DNA of 64,000 nucleotides from Apiospora phragmitis (taxonomy: Eukaryota > Ascomycota > Sordariomycetes > Amphisphaeriales > Apiosporaceae): assembly GCA_038363925.1 (NCBI GenBank), contig JAQQWL010000005.1, positions 124,001 to 188,000 on the forward strand. Direction: 5' to 3'. Of this stretch, positions 49,231-62,622 are shown piece by piece (position 1 is the stretch's first letter; the number at the start of each line of letters is the position of its first letter). The notes under the pieces are model-generated. The model saw only the letters and a list, made by a program, of their open reading frames with translations, was not told the DNA's origin and made no database searches. The position numbers were made by a program, and so were the translations under genes.

Positions 49231-50353
49231 CTAATGGCTGTCAGCTATGTAATCTGTCATACGGCTGAGCGGCATCGAATAAGATGTAGCATGCATTCAT
49301 TCATTCATTCATCAGATGGCAGGATTCCCACCACAGGAACCCCGCCCTCGCAGCAAGCCACGCCCACGTCGCATCAAGTAGAGACTCTTCTTCCCCGCCC
49401 ATCCCTCTAGACTCCTTTCATGACAAAAGCGAAGAAGGAAAACCGGAATTCCTACTTACCTAGGCCAATGACTCAGAAAGATAGGACGAGGGATGGGAAT
49501 GGCAGTGATCAATGATCGTTTCCAACAAGTCGCCTGTCATGTCAAGTTTGCTGGCATTGAAGGACGGGCGACCAATCCGTCCCAAAACTGGCCAAAACTT
49601 CCCCACACGGCGGCTCTTGGCGACCCCGTGGGAGGCCGACTGCTGGCCAGCCGTTTGGCAACCACAGCCTTGGGCCGCGACAGCAGACCAACTACCGTTT
49701 TGAGCTACTGGCATGCATTGCTTGCTTCAGCTGCTACTACTCGTCGCACGAAACAGCAAGCAGCAGAGCGAGCCCGTCATATCACCTACGGGAGTTGGGA
49801 GTCATAGATTCTGGAAACCTGCTGGATACTGATGCAAACCTGCAATCTGGGCACGGAGGGGAGGTTCTCCCTGCATCATAAGCCCCCTTTTAGCCCTGAG
49901 TTGACTTGCATCCATCCATCTTGGTGTTGTTGGGAAATTCCGAGTGCCTAACCTACCTAGTAGCAAGTAAAATGTGAGATATATGAGTAAGTCATCCGTT
50001 CAAACAGGGCTACACTGACGTTCTGTCACTTTCTAATCCTCGCTCTACTCGTTTCTCTCCTCTGAGTCCGTGACTCTTTGTTTCCATTTGCGCCTCATAT
50101 GTCGCGAGCGCCTGGTGTCTGCTCTCTTCTTTTCGCGCCCTTATCCTTCAGGTTGTCGTTGAGCGATATCCTGCAAGCATTTTCCCTTGGAGGACTAATT
50201 GTATATCAATATCTACCGGCTGTCTGAGCATCAACATCACCAACTCAGACCTTGCTGCTTTTCCACTAGGAGCATCTTCCACCTCCGATCGGATACTCAT
50301 CACGCCATCAGAAAGTGTATCATAACTTGTTATAAGACAACGAAACCAGAGCC

Positions 50354-50902
50354 ATGCTGTTCCAATCAACACCGTGGATGCTGATCCACGTGCTCTGGAT
50401 TCTCATCATCCTTCCCCTGGTCCAGGGAAGCCCCATCACATCACAATTCCTCGTACAGCCGGCGACGACAACATCTTCATCACCATTATCATCTTCGTTC
50501 CCCATAGCCTCGCCATCCTACAGGCCAGCCATCACAGCCACACCAACAGCAGCTTCAGATGCGCACTCCTCCTTCTCCTCCTTCACTTCTTCAGGCATCT
50601 CCTCAGCGGTGACAGCCGCACCGTTGGTCCCTCCATCCCTGCAAAGCGGCGGCAGCGCCGGACTGCTGCTGCCGCACGCGAACGCCACACGCAACCACAA
50701 CAACATCAACCTCAAGTTCGTCCAGACCACGTACTGGAGCTGCGTGCAGTGGCCCACGACCATGCACTGCGGCTGGCACGAGCCGATCCTGGACGCCAGC
50801 AACGGGGCCGGCTCGCCGGGCCGCGGTCGGGAGGGGCCGCGGCGCGCGGTGGGAGCGGGCCTCGTGGCGGGTCTCGTTGGGTTCTTCGTAGCCGCCGCTT
50901 GA
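50354..50902 (+). CDS. Small predicted surface protein (signal peptide, Ser/Thr-rich, hydrophobic C-terminus)
   Basis: This is a single-exon ORF of 182 residues. Residues 1-25 (MLFQSTPWMLIHVLWILIILPLVQG) form a signal peptide. A Ser/Thr/Pro-rich stretch suited to O-mannosylation follows to about residue 90. The compact block TTYWSCVQWPTTMHCGWHEP then holds both cysteines and several aromatics, and looks like the conserved core. The C-terminus (GAGLVAGLVGFFVAAA) is hydrophobic and preceded by small residues and an Arg-rich hinge, compatible with GPI anchoring or a tail anchor. I recognise the overall pattern from hypothetical proteins of Sordariomycetes but no function is known to me. The start context is AGAGCCATGC. 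Confidence 0.6.
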   Translation: MLFQSTPWMLIHVLWILIILPLVQGSPITSQFLVQPATTTSSSPLSSSFPIASPSYRPAITATPTAASDAHSSFSSFTSSGISSAVTAAPLVPPSLQSGGSAGLLLPHANATRNHNNINLKFVQTTYWSCVQWPTTMHCGWHEPILDASNGAGSPGRGREGPRRAVGAGLVAGLVGFFVAAA

Positions 50903-51812
50903 ACCTTTTGCCAAAGGAGTGCAGGGCAATCTCACCAAATTCTTGTCTATATATTTTCTAGGGAGAGAGGCCGGCTCACGGGAGGGTCGTGGCAGCTTTG
51001 CCGGTTGCGAACGTGCGCTTGCTTGGGTCAACTACGGGACTAAACACTGGTTCGGGATGGCGTTTATATCGATCAATTGATTGGGAGAGATCTTGTGACG
51101 TGTAAATAGGGAATCTGCTTCTAGTATGCTATTTGGCCAAGATGACGACGAAAAAATGAACTAATTCATAAATCAGCGCCATCCTCTGGAATGTTAACTT
51201 TCTGGTCATATTGCGATACTTGCCCATGCCATTCCATACCTGTCTCCAATCCCGATTCCGAATCTGGAATTGAATACTATATTTCGACCATGTTCATCAT
51301 AATGTATTATATTTGAGCACACTACATGAAGAATATCGACTCATCTTGTCCCGCCACTCGAAGTTTGGTGCATCATGCGCCACAGGTGTTGCGGCACTAG
51401 CCACAGTTCCACTCTCGACGTTTGGGTCAGAGCCTAAAGACACCACCACCACCACCATCAAGCCATTCCCAACCACATAACGTCCATCGAAGCCGATTCG
51501 TTTTTTTCTTCACCGAAGTGACACGCAGCTCTGTCTATATGCGAATGAGCGAAAGCCGGCACTCTCGAGTTGAATGTGCAACAGGCGTGTGCATTCTTCC
51601 TACCTACCTATGCAGTGACGCCTCAAAACGTGAATCAACTTATCCGATGTGATCTACATACATACGGGTACCTCGAAGAGAAATCGGCCCCCCTGAGGTT
51701 ACCTATCCTATCTGGAAGTTAGGTGGCACCTAGGATACGCAAGCGGTGCAACTACCCGGTCCTCCCGGATTAATAGAGAACACACGCACTATCTGCATGT
51801 GTCCTGTCCTCA
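50903..51812. other. Upstream region of the SSN3 gene, no gene seen
   Basis: It is AT-rich to 51330, then has a CACCAC run (51440-51457) and TACCTACCTA words near 51600. No coding signal is found. Confidence 0.4.
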
Positions 51813-53630
51813 ATGAGTCTCTCGAACCCGCATTCGAGCTCCAGCGCGCCGTCTTCAGCGCGGGTCCAAGGCATGAAGAGGAGTGTCCAGGCTGCCTTCG
51901 ACGGTAAGTTTTATATCTCATACTTACTTCTTCTCTGTGTTCAAATGCGTTCTCTCCCTCTCGCTCCTGTTATCGCGGAATATCTACGGACCTGCATATG
52001 TTCTTCCATGCCCTCTCGGCGGATCTTGCCTCCCCGATGATTGGCCTGAATCGAGACCGCAGGAGGCATCGGACATGGAAGCCGGCCAGTCGTCAACTCC
52101 ACCCCATGGATGACATATGCATTTTTCCCCCACCGACAAACAAACCCTTGACCCACCAAGAACCCCATGCTTACTTCTGAAACCGGGCATTCAACGACGA
52201 CCTCTCTCTCTGTTCACTAGCTCTCGTATCAAACTCGAGACTGATCCCTCTCTTGTCTCTCGTCCCTTCTTCCTACCTACTCAGAATGCCCTCGTAACGA
52301 ACCGGTTTTGCTGATGAGACGAACAGACCCCAGCGACCGCGGCCTCGGCTCGGGATACCAATCCAAGGTGCGCGTCGTGGACCGGTACAAGGTCATCGGC
52401 TTCATCAGCAGCGGCACCTATGGCCGCGTGTACAAGGCCGTCGGCCGGCAGGGCCAGCCGGGCGAGTTCGCCATCAAGAAGTTCAAGCCCGACAAGGAAG
52501 GGGAGCAGATCCAGTACACGGGCATCTCGCAGTCGGCCGTGCGCGAGATGGCCCTCTGCTCCGAACTGAGCAACCTCAACGTGATCCGGCTCGTCGAGAT
52601 CATCCTCGAGGACAAGTGCATCTTCATGGTGTTCGAGTACGCCGAGCACGATTTGTTGCAAATCATCCACCACCACACCCAGAACCCGCGCTGCCCCATC
52701 CCGGCCTCCATGGTCAAGAGCATCATGTTCCAGCTACTCAACGGCTGCCAGTACCTGCACGCCAACTGGGTCCTGCACCGCGACCTGAAGCCGGCCAACA
52801 TCATGGTGACGTCGGCGGGCCAGGTCAAGATCGGCGATTTGGGGTTGGCCCGGCTCTTCCACAAGCCGCTGCACTCGCTCTACGGCGGCGACAAGGTCGT
52901 CGTCACAATCTGGTACCGCGCGCCCGAGCTGCTGCTCGGCAGCCGCCACTACACGCCCGCCATCGACATGTGGGCCGTGGGTGCATCTTCGCCGAGCTGC
53001 TGTCGCTGCGGCCCATCTTCAAGGGCGAGGAGGCCAAGATGGACTCGAAGAAGACGGTGCCCTTCCAGCGCAACCAGATGCAGAAGATCGTCGACATCAT
53101 GGGCATGCCCACCAAGGAGCGCTGGCCCTACCTCACCAGCATGCACGAGTACAGCTCGCTCGGCATGCTGCAGACGCCCATGATGCACCACCACTCCCTC
53201 CCACCACCACCACCACGGCTCCTCCTCGTCGAAGTCCTCGTCCTCGGCCTCCACGTCGCACCTGGAGGAGTGGTACTACCGCACCATCGGCGCGCACTCC
53301 GGGTCCAGCACGTCGTCCCCCACGAATAATACTAGTAGTAACAACAACCTCGCATCCCTCGGCGCCGAGGGCTACAAGCTGCTCGCGGGCCTGCTCGAGT
53401 ACGACCCAGAGCGGCGGCTGACGGCGCAGCAGGCGCTGCAGCACCCCTTTTTCAGCACGGGCGACCGCGTCAGCAACAACTGCTTCGAGGGCCTCAAGAC
53501 GTCGTACCCGCAGCGCCGCGTCAGCCAGGACGACAACGACATCCGCACCAGCTCGCTGCCGGGGACCAAGCGGTCGGGGCTGCCGGACGACAGCCTGGCG
53601 CGGCCGGTGAAGCGGGTCAAGGAGGCGTGA
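51813..53630 (+). CDS. SSN3: Cyclin-dependent kinase Cdk8/SSN3 (Mediator kinase module); two frame breaks
   Basis: Exon 1 (51813-51903) encodes [20 protein letters not shown] and joins through a long intron (51904-52284) to exon 2, which continues [19 protein letters not shown]. Kinase landmarks are [33 protein letters not shown] (the SMSALRE-type C helix of Cdk8), [17 protein letters not shown] and [10 protein letters not shown]. After AIDMWAVG (52978-52983) one base is missing to reach [19 protein letters not shown]. In the His-rich insert at ~53194-53215 one base is surplus. Downstream, [40 protein letters not shown] and the end RPVKRVKEA are intact. The DFG motif is DLG here. Cdk8 phosphorylates the Pol II tail and transcription factors with cyclin C. 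Both breaks are most simply sequence errors, given strong conservation on both sides. Confidence 0.85.
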
Positions 53631-55429
53631 TGGTGATGGTTATGGATGTCGAAGAGGGGCGCAAGAAAGAACAAAGACAAAAGAAAAAAGTGGCCTTGGT
53701 TTGGTGCTCCTGCGAATGGTGGTGATATAGATTACCACTAAAGATTGGTGTCTGTCGGGGGGCTGCATATTAGCTGTCGGTCGCACTCTCGCACCGGCCT
53801 GTAGCATTTATGTCACAGGGCCCCGGATTGTCTAATGTTCTACGGGAGAGAAGGAGGAGAATGCCACTGACTATCCATCTCACTGGTTGGTATAACTAGT
53901 CTCGGAAGGCCTATGTTTCCCTTTAACCTAATGGTAAGGGGCAACGAGAAAGAGAAATGAGATACAGAGAGGCAATTCGCATTAAGGAAGAAGAGGCAGA
54001 TTGGTCACTGGACAGGCTTCCTTTTGCTCAGTTATGCTTTGGAGAAAGGTGATGCCATCCGACGAGTTTCATCGCCTCGAAGATTGGCCAGCTCACAGAA
54101 TGGTTAAGGGCAGTCATGGTTGATGGTGGTTTCAAGTGGCTGGCTGACTACGAAGGCTGTCTTGGAGCAAGCATTTGGTAGAGACGGACTGATTCGATTA
54201 CGAAGACACAACTACCATCGACGCATTGCCTATATGTAAAGTAGATATATACTACAGACCTAATGTACAATTAGACTTCATCTCATGCGCCCGGCAGTCG
54301 TCGAAAGAGCCTCCAGCACAATATTGTAGACCATCCACGTTTGTCTACGAATAGTGGCATGCCTCCTCCTCTTGGACGCCCCTATACCCTATCCTTCACC
54401 ACATCTGAAGTCTTGCCAGATAGCTGCCTCAAAAAAAGAACAGGGGATAAGAGCTTGATTCAAGCCATACACACGCATCACATACACAACCTCGATTATT
54501 AACTAAATGTACTTAGTCTACTATACTTCTCCCGCTTTCGTAAAGTGCCCTCTCTGCGCCACGATACACCACTCTTTCCCGTTACGCCCACACGCCCCCA
54601 CAGGAGTCCTAATTGCTTTTTGTTCCGCCTTGGAACCAATCAGCTTTATAGTCAGTCGGCTCGGTCAAGCAGCGATATATCTCCGAGGCATGGACCTTTG
54701 AGAAGAAAAAAGCAGACGCGCAATCGAAAGCAACTCTTTATGGTCCAACTCCCCTTCGGCTGGGCGCCGCCCCCTTATGCCCGAAAAGCGCTGTTTTTTC
54801 CCCTGCTCTCTCTTCTCTTCCGCTGTCTTTCGCTGGCCACCTTTCTTTCTCTTGCGCATAGCATAGGGCATGTAGGCAGATCTGCCCAACCTCTTCTCTT
54901 CTCCAATATCGATACTACAACAGTAAATCAAAAGCAAAAAAAAAAAAAAAACAGCAACTCGCGGTTCGGGGGAATACTAAAATAGAAAACAATGAGAGAA
55001 AAAATAGGAACCCGAATGCCTCGCGCGGGCTGTATATAAACAACAAAGTGGGGTGTGGCACCTCGAAAGGAAAGGTGGTGGTGGCCCAGTTCCTTGGCCC
55101 ATCTGTATCCTGATCCTCCATTGGGTGCTTCCGGTCTCGGCTCGCTCGCTCTGCATCGACGCATGGCGAAGACATGACTGAAAGAAAGACGGACAGAAGG
55201 CCGAACATCGAGTCTCAGTAAAAGTGCGTATGCTCTTTGAAGAATTCGGACTGGTCATGCGGTGATCTGTCGGTCCGCCGGGCGAGATCACAGCCCCCTT
55301 GGAAGGAACTAAAGGAGGGAGGAGGGGTAGACGTAGCCGGGGAGGTCGAGGGCGGTTGAGAATGTCTGCCGCTGATGCTACCGATATTCGGGAGTGGAAC
55401 GAGCTGTTTTGCGTCGGTCGAGAAATCCT
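53631..55429. other. Convergent intergenic region, no gene seen
   Basis: This holds the 3' flanks of SSN3 and the Arf gene. A long A run lies at 54936-54951. ORFs lack domain signal. Confidence 0.4.
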
Positions 55430-58687
<3,258 letters not shown>

Positions 58688-60058
58688 ATGGCTGCCGAGC
58701 AAACCAAAACCAAGGCGAAGCGCGAACACAAGTCAAAAAAGCGGATACGAGAAGGCCAGGAGGACATTGAAGGCGCCGAGGTGCAACGCAAGCACAAGCG
58801 CTCCAAGAGCGAAAAGCCCACGGCCCAAGATGAAGCCGTAAACGAGGACGACGTCCCAGACCAGCAGAGCGAACAATTCGAGGCCGACGAGGTCGAGGTG
58901 CCGAAGAAGAAGTGCAGCAAGGAGGACAAGGACAAGAAGAAGAAGAAGAAAAAGGACAAGCACAGCGAAGATACCCCCGGTGAGGCAGTGCCCTCGGAAC
59001 CGACACAACAACAAGATGAAATGGATATCGACGAGCCTGCCGCTCCCTCGGCGACTGGCCAAATGAAAACATTACCGAAGAAACCATTCCCGTTCTTCAG
59101 ACAGACGGTGTCACGCTACCTACCACTCTTCCCCGCCGGCATGGTCGAGCCCATCGATGGCTATGCGGAGCAGCACCTGAAGCCCCTGCTCAATCGCTAC
59201 GTGCGCGAGTTCAAGGGTGTCCTACTAGCCTACCGAAACGTGCGCCTCGGCGAGGCCCCCAACAGGGGCTCGCTGACCGAAAAGAGCGAAATGGGCGACC
59301 AGGCGTTGCTCGAGACCATCGACGAGTACGCCGCCGGTTTCGGCTGGCTGACGGCCGAGGTCGACCTGTTCAAACCGTCCCGGGGCGCTCCGCTCGAGGG
59401 TGTTCTCAACATGGCCACCGAGGGCCATTTGGGCGTGGTCTGCTGGGGCATGTTCAACGCCGCCATCGAGGCCTCGCGTCTGCCCAAGGGCTGGAACTGG
59501 GTCAGCACGCTGAGCAAGAACCGGTACAAGGAGTTCAGGCTCCCCACCCCCGAGCCGACCGAGGAGGGCCAGGAGCAGGAGGAGGTCGAGGGCGAAGCGG
59601 AGGCGGAGGGTGAGGGTGGTGAGGCCGAAAAGGCGGAGAACAAGGAGGGCGACGTCACACAGCTGTACAGCACGGGCTACTGGGCGGACGCGGACGGCCA
59701 GAAGGTCGAGGGCACAATCCAGTTCCGCATCAAGAGCTTCGAGGTCGGCCAGAGCGGCGAGTACGGGTACCTGAGCATCGAGGGCACCATGCTGGACGCC
59801 GACGAGGAGGCGAAGCAGGTGGCCGAGGAGCTCGAGCGCAAGCGGCGGCGCGACCTGCGGAGCGGCGGACCGGGGCTCTGGCGCAAGACGCGCTTCCTGC
59901 CCGACTTCAGCGTGACCAAGTTCGGGGCCGACGAGGAGGATGACCAGGAGAAGCGCGCCGAGGTCTGGAAGGAGGGAGCCGACCCGCAAGCGTCACGGCT
60001 GAGTAGGAAGAAGAGATTCCTCTGTAATGTTCCACACTATACACACACTCATGTTTGA
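58688..60058 (+). CDS. RPA43: RNA polymerase I subunit RPA43
   Basis: This is a single ORF of 456 residues from ATG 58688 (MAAEQTKTKAKREHKSKKRI). An upstream in-frame ATG at 58592 lacks the expected basic start and is disfavoured. The first ~140 residues are a Lys/Glu-rich, low-complexity extension with nucleolar-type basic clusters. The conserved part begins PFPFFRQTVSRYLPLFPAGM. It continues with HLKPLLNRYVREFKGVLLAY, an OB-fold region (GFGWLTAEVDLF, EGVLNMATEGHLGVVCWGMF, FNAAIEASRLPKGW), an acidic insert and YSTGYWADADGQKVEG, which is typical of A43. RPA43 with A14 forms the stalk of Pol I that contacts Rrn3. The extreme C-terminus (RFLCNVPHYTHTHV) looks atypical and may hide a short unspliced intron or a shifted stop. 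Confidence 0.87.
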   Translation: MAAEQTKTKAKREHKSKKRIREGQEDIEGAEVQRKHKRSKSEKPTAQDEAVNEDDVPDQQSEQFEADEVEVPKKKCSKEDKDKKKKKKKDKHSEDTPGEAVPSEPTQQQDEMDIDEPAAPSATGQMKTLPKKPFPFFRQTVSRYLPLFPAGMVEPIDGYAEQHLKPLLNRYVREFKGVLLAYRNVRLGEAPNRGSLTEKSEMGDQALLETIDEYAAGFGWLTAEVDLFKPSRGAPLEGVLNMATEGHLGVVCWGMFNAAIEASRLPKGWNWVSTLSKNRYKEFRLPTPEPTEEGQEQEEVEGEAEAEGEGGEAEKAENKEGDVTQLYSTGYWADADGQKVEGTIQFRIKSFEVGQSGEYGYLSIEGTMLDADEEAKQVAEELERKRRRDLRSGGPGLWRKTRFLPDFSVTKFGADEEDDQEKRAEVWKEGADPQASRLSRKKRFLCNVPHYTHTHV

Positions 60059-61689
60059 CAGCGAGCATGCTTTTTTTCCCTTCAAATCTGCCGCGTGCAA
60101 GTGATACGTGCGATATGCCAGGTCTCTGTGGAGGTGTGAGCGTCTTCTTACTGGAGAATTGAATTAAAAGGGAGTGAGCGTCAAGTTCAAGCTGGATCAA
60201 GAGATACGTTAGGATTTAATGCCGCTTGAAGTGAACTTCGGCTGAAATTGTTGACTGGCCAATCGCCAGTAGACCCCAGCGTGTGCAAATGTTAATTGAA
60301 AACAGGGGCCCCGAGTCGAGATAGTCTCGGTGCCAATTAAATAGATAAGCGGCGCCGTTTTGAAGCCTTCCTCGGCCGGCTCACTGTATTCCGACTGTGG
60401 ATAATATTATTTTACTTCAACTGTGCTGGAGGCTGTCAATGTGCAGTAATGGAACGTCATTGCGCTAATATAGAACTTGTGACCTCGTGCCTCCCAGTGA
60501 GCGCCCCTCTGTGCTTCACGCTCGTGTAAGATGCCACCTGTGAAAGAGTGCTGGATACTACTGGTTTATGTCATGGAAGATGTAGTCGTGGGCTATTTAC
60601 CCAGCCCACCGTATGTAGACGACACCAGAGAGTTGCATGGAAATTGGCAACTAAGAGAGACTATAGACTATAGGAAGTAACAAGAGAGAGGTACCTAGAT
60701 CAAACTGCAGCCGCTGCTGGTATTGTCCATACTTGCGCAATAGGTCGAGAGTGGAGAAGCTGATAGGGGTCGATACGTGGGGTCCCCTTTCGGATAACCT
60801 TGGGTGGCTCTATCAAAGTCTCACATTCCCATTTCCTTTTTCTTTCTTCGTGGTACGTAAAATGGGAGCTGCTAACTCCAAGAGAGAACAGACTTCAGTG
60901 AGTACGAGAATCGGGGGCTACCGTCCTAGTAGTTCGTAGGGCCCCCTATACAGATGCACAAGCTACACGAGTGTGGCTGGTTAACTATCTCAATGAGCGA
61001 ACAACACCGGATCTGAACGCCAAGGGAAAGGGAAAGAAAGAAAGCCGGGGGGAGGGTCCGTCTCGTATGGCTCTCCTCGTTCTTTCTCCTTTCCATTTCT
61101 TTTGTTTCCCCTCCGTAGCCAGGCGGCTCGGACGTGGTCGGGGTACACAGGGTGAAGCCAGCCGAGTAGCAGTAAACCCGGTCGGTTGGATATCAAGGTC
61201 ATGAGCCGAGGAAGCCGTACTTGATTTCTCGGCTATTGTCCATCGCCGGTCGGGATGGCTTTGGTACGGAGCTTTGACCCAAGTAGTCTCGCCAAAGAAA
61301 GGGGGCGCTTTGTCGAAGAGGTACTGCTACAAGGCGACAATGAAACATGGCGCCTACGTCCCATCTCTTAACAATATTGCCGCTAGTCCGCTTACGATCA
61401 TGGCTTTGGCTCTGATGGACGAGTTTGTTTCTCCTCATGGGAGAAGGAGAAAGAGCTTGTTTTACTGCAAAGTAAAGGTCGTCATAGAACGGGGTGTGTT
61501 CTATAAAAAGGGCGGCGATGCCCATCGCCGAATTGTAGTACTCGGCACAGAAGCAGCAGAAAGAGCAGTTAACTTATATATAACACAGGTCGCATCTCTC
61601 CTTTGGAATTCTACCTTGCGACGTTTCTATCCAAATCGAGTCTTCATCACACATCTTCCGATCCAGCGGCCCTTGGCTGGACGTATACA
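60059..61689. other. Intergenic, no gene seen
   Basis: This is the 3' flank of RPA43 and upstream DNA of the SNF2-like locus. A 146-codon ORF at 61274-61714 overlaps the promoter and has no recognised domain. Confidence 0.4.
61502..61509 (+). promoter_or_regulatory. TATA box upstream of the SNF2-like locus
   Basis: TATAAAAA within CTATAAAAAGGGCGG lies 180 bases before ATG 61690, in good position and orientation. Confidence 0.45.
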
Positions 61690-62622
61690 ATGGCAGAAAA
61701 CGCTAGCAGGATAGGTCGGGGAAACAGAGGCGGCAACGCAGCAGGTGCCGCCGGTGCAGGCAGAAGAGGCAACGCAGCCGGTGCCGCCGTCGCAGGCAGA
61801 GGAGGCAACGCAGCCGGTGCCGCCGGCGCAGGCAACGCCAACGCCGCCAACACCAACGGGGGTAACGCAGCCAACGAGGGCAACGTAGTTCGGTTACGTG
61901 ACCAGCTGGACCGAATTGAATGGAGAGTCGCGATGATCAAAAGGACTTGCGCGAACGTACTCCTCAGAGTCCTGGGACCGAATGAAACATACTACCAGGA
62001 TTATATCGGCCAAATTGCAACGCCCTTCACCACGCCAGGAAACTTGGACTGGCCCAAGATCAAGACATGGGTCGTTCAATAAATGTACGCAGCAGTGCAC
62101 GAAGATTTCAATGAGGAAATGGTAGCGACTACCGAAGTGTGTTTACTCAACGTGGGAGGCGTTGGTAGACAACCTGTCGACAAGATAAACTTCATTTGCC
62201 TCTTGTCCAAGTGGGAGGAGGGCAGCTTAGCGCTGCTTAGGACACCAGGTGATATGACACATTATATCCATTTCGAGAGTACCAAATATCTTCAGCGGAG
62301 GCGCTCGCCCGTAGGGCAGGGAGACGGGGTTGGTCGCGATATGTTGGGGGGTTCAGTTGGCCCAGGCCTGGGCTTCGTAGAAATCGAGGCCCGCCGGCTT
62401 CGCGAAATCCAGCGTCAACGGGAACAACGGTCGCAAACGACGCCGTCACCCCCCGTCGGCCCCACGCCACCACCCCTGCCAGACAACGGCGACGGGAACG
62501 GGGGCGCGGGCGGCAACGCAGAGGAGGAGGAAAGGAGGAAAGGAGACGGGCGGTGCCCGAGGGATCACCCGATGATGAGGCCGAAGAAGCTGACATCAAT
62601 CGCATGGTGCTCGACGACGTAA
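61690..62622 (+). pseudogene. N-terminal part of the SNF2-like locus, split by an in-frame TAA
   Basis: ATG 61690 opens MAENASRIGRGNRGG, then Gly/Asn/Ala-rich repeats (GNAAGAAGAG) encoded by a 36-bp minisatellite. A folded-looking stretch follows (VRLRDQLDRIEWRVAMIK, then TPGNLDWPKIKTWVVQ). A TAA at 62080-62082 stops it, yet the same frame continues at once with MYAAVHEDFNEEM and stays protein-like (VDKINFICLLSKWEEG) to a Pro/Gly-rich linker ending at 62622. Continuity across a single TAA suggests one former coding unit; CAA to TAA is the change expected from a C-to-T mutation at CpA. The helicase frame begins in the overlapping 3' part, one frameshift away. It could also be two real small genes. 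Confidence 0.45.
61732..61836 (+). repeat. 36-bp coding minisatellite (about 3 units)
   Basis: Units begin GGCAACGCAGC at 61732, 61768 and 61804, exactly 36 bases apart, encoding GNAAGAA-AG-R. A further GGCAACGCAG lies at 62512. Confidence 0.8.

Larger units (their letters stand above)
47467..50353. other. Intergenic between MAP kinase and small surface-protein gene
   Basis: This is a divergent promoter interval of ~2.9 kb without a supported gene. It contains a GGCA tetranucleotide array (48263-48292), a CATT array (49292-49312) and a CTACCTAC/GTAGGTAG palindrome (49214-49230). The last 400 bases before 50354 are CT-rich, leader-like DNA. Confidence 0.4.
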
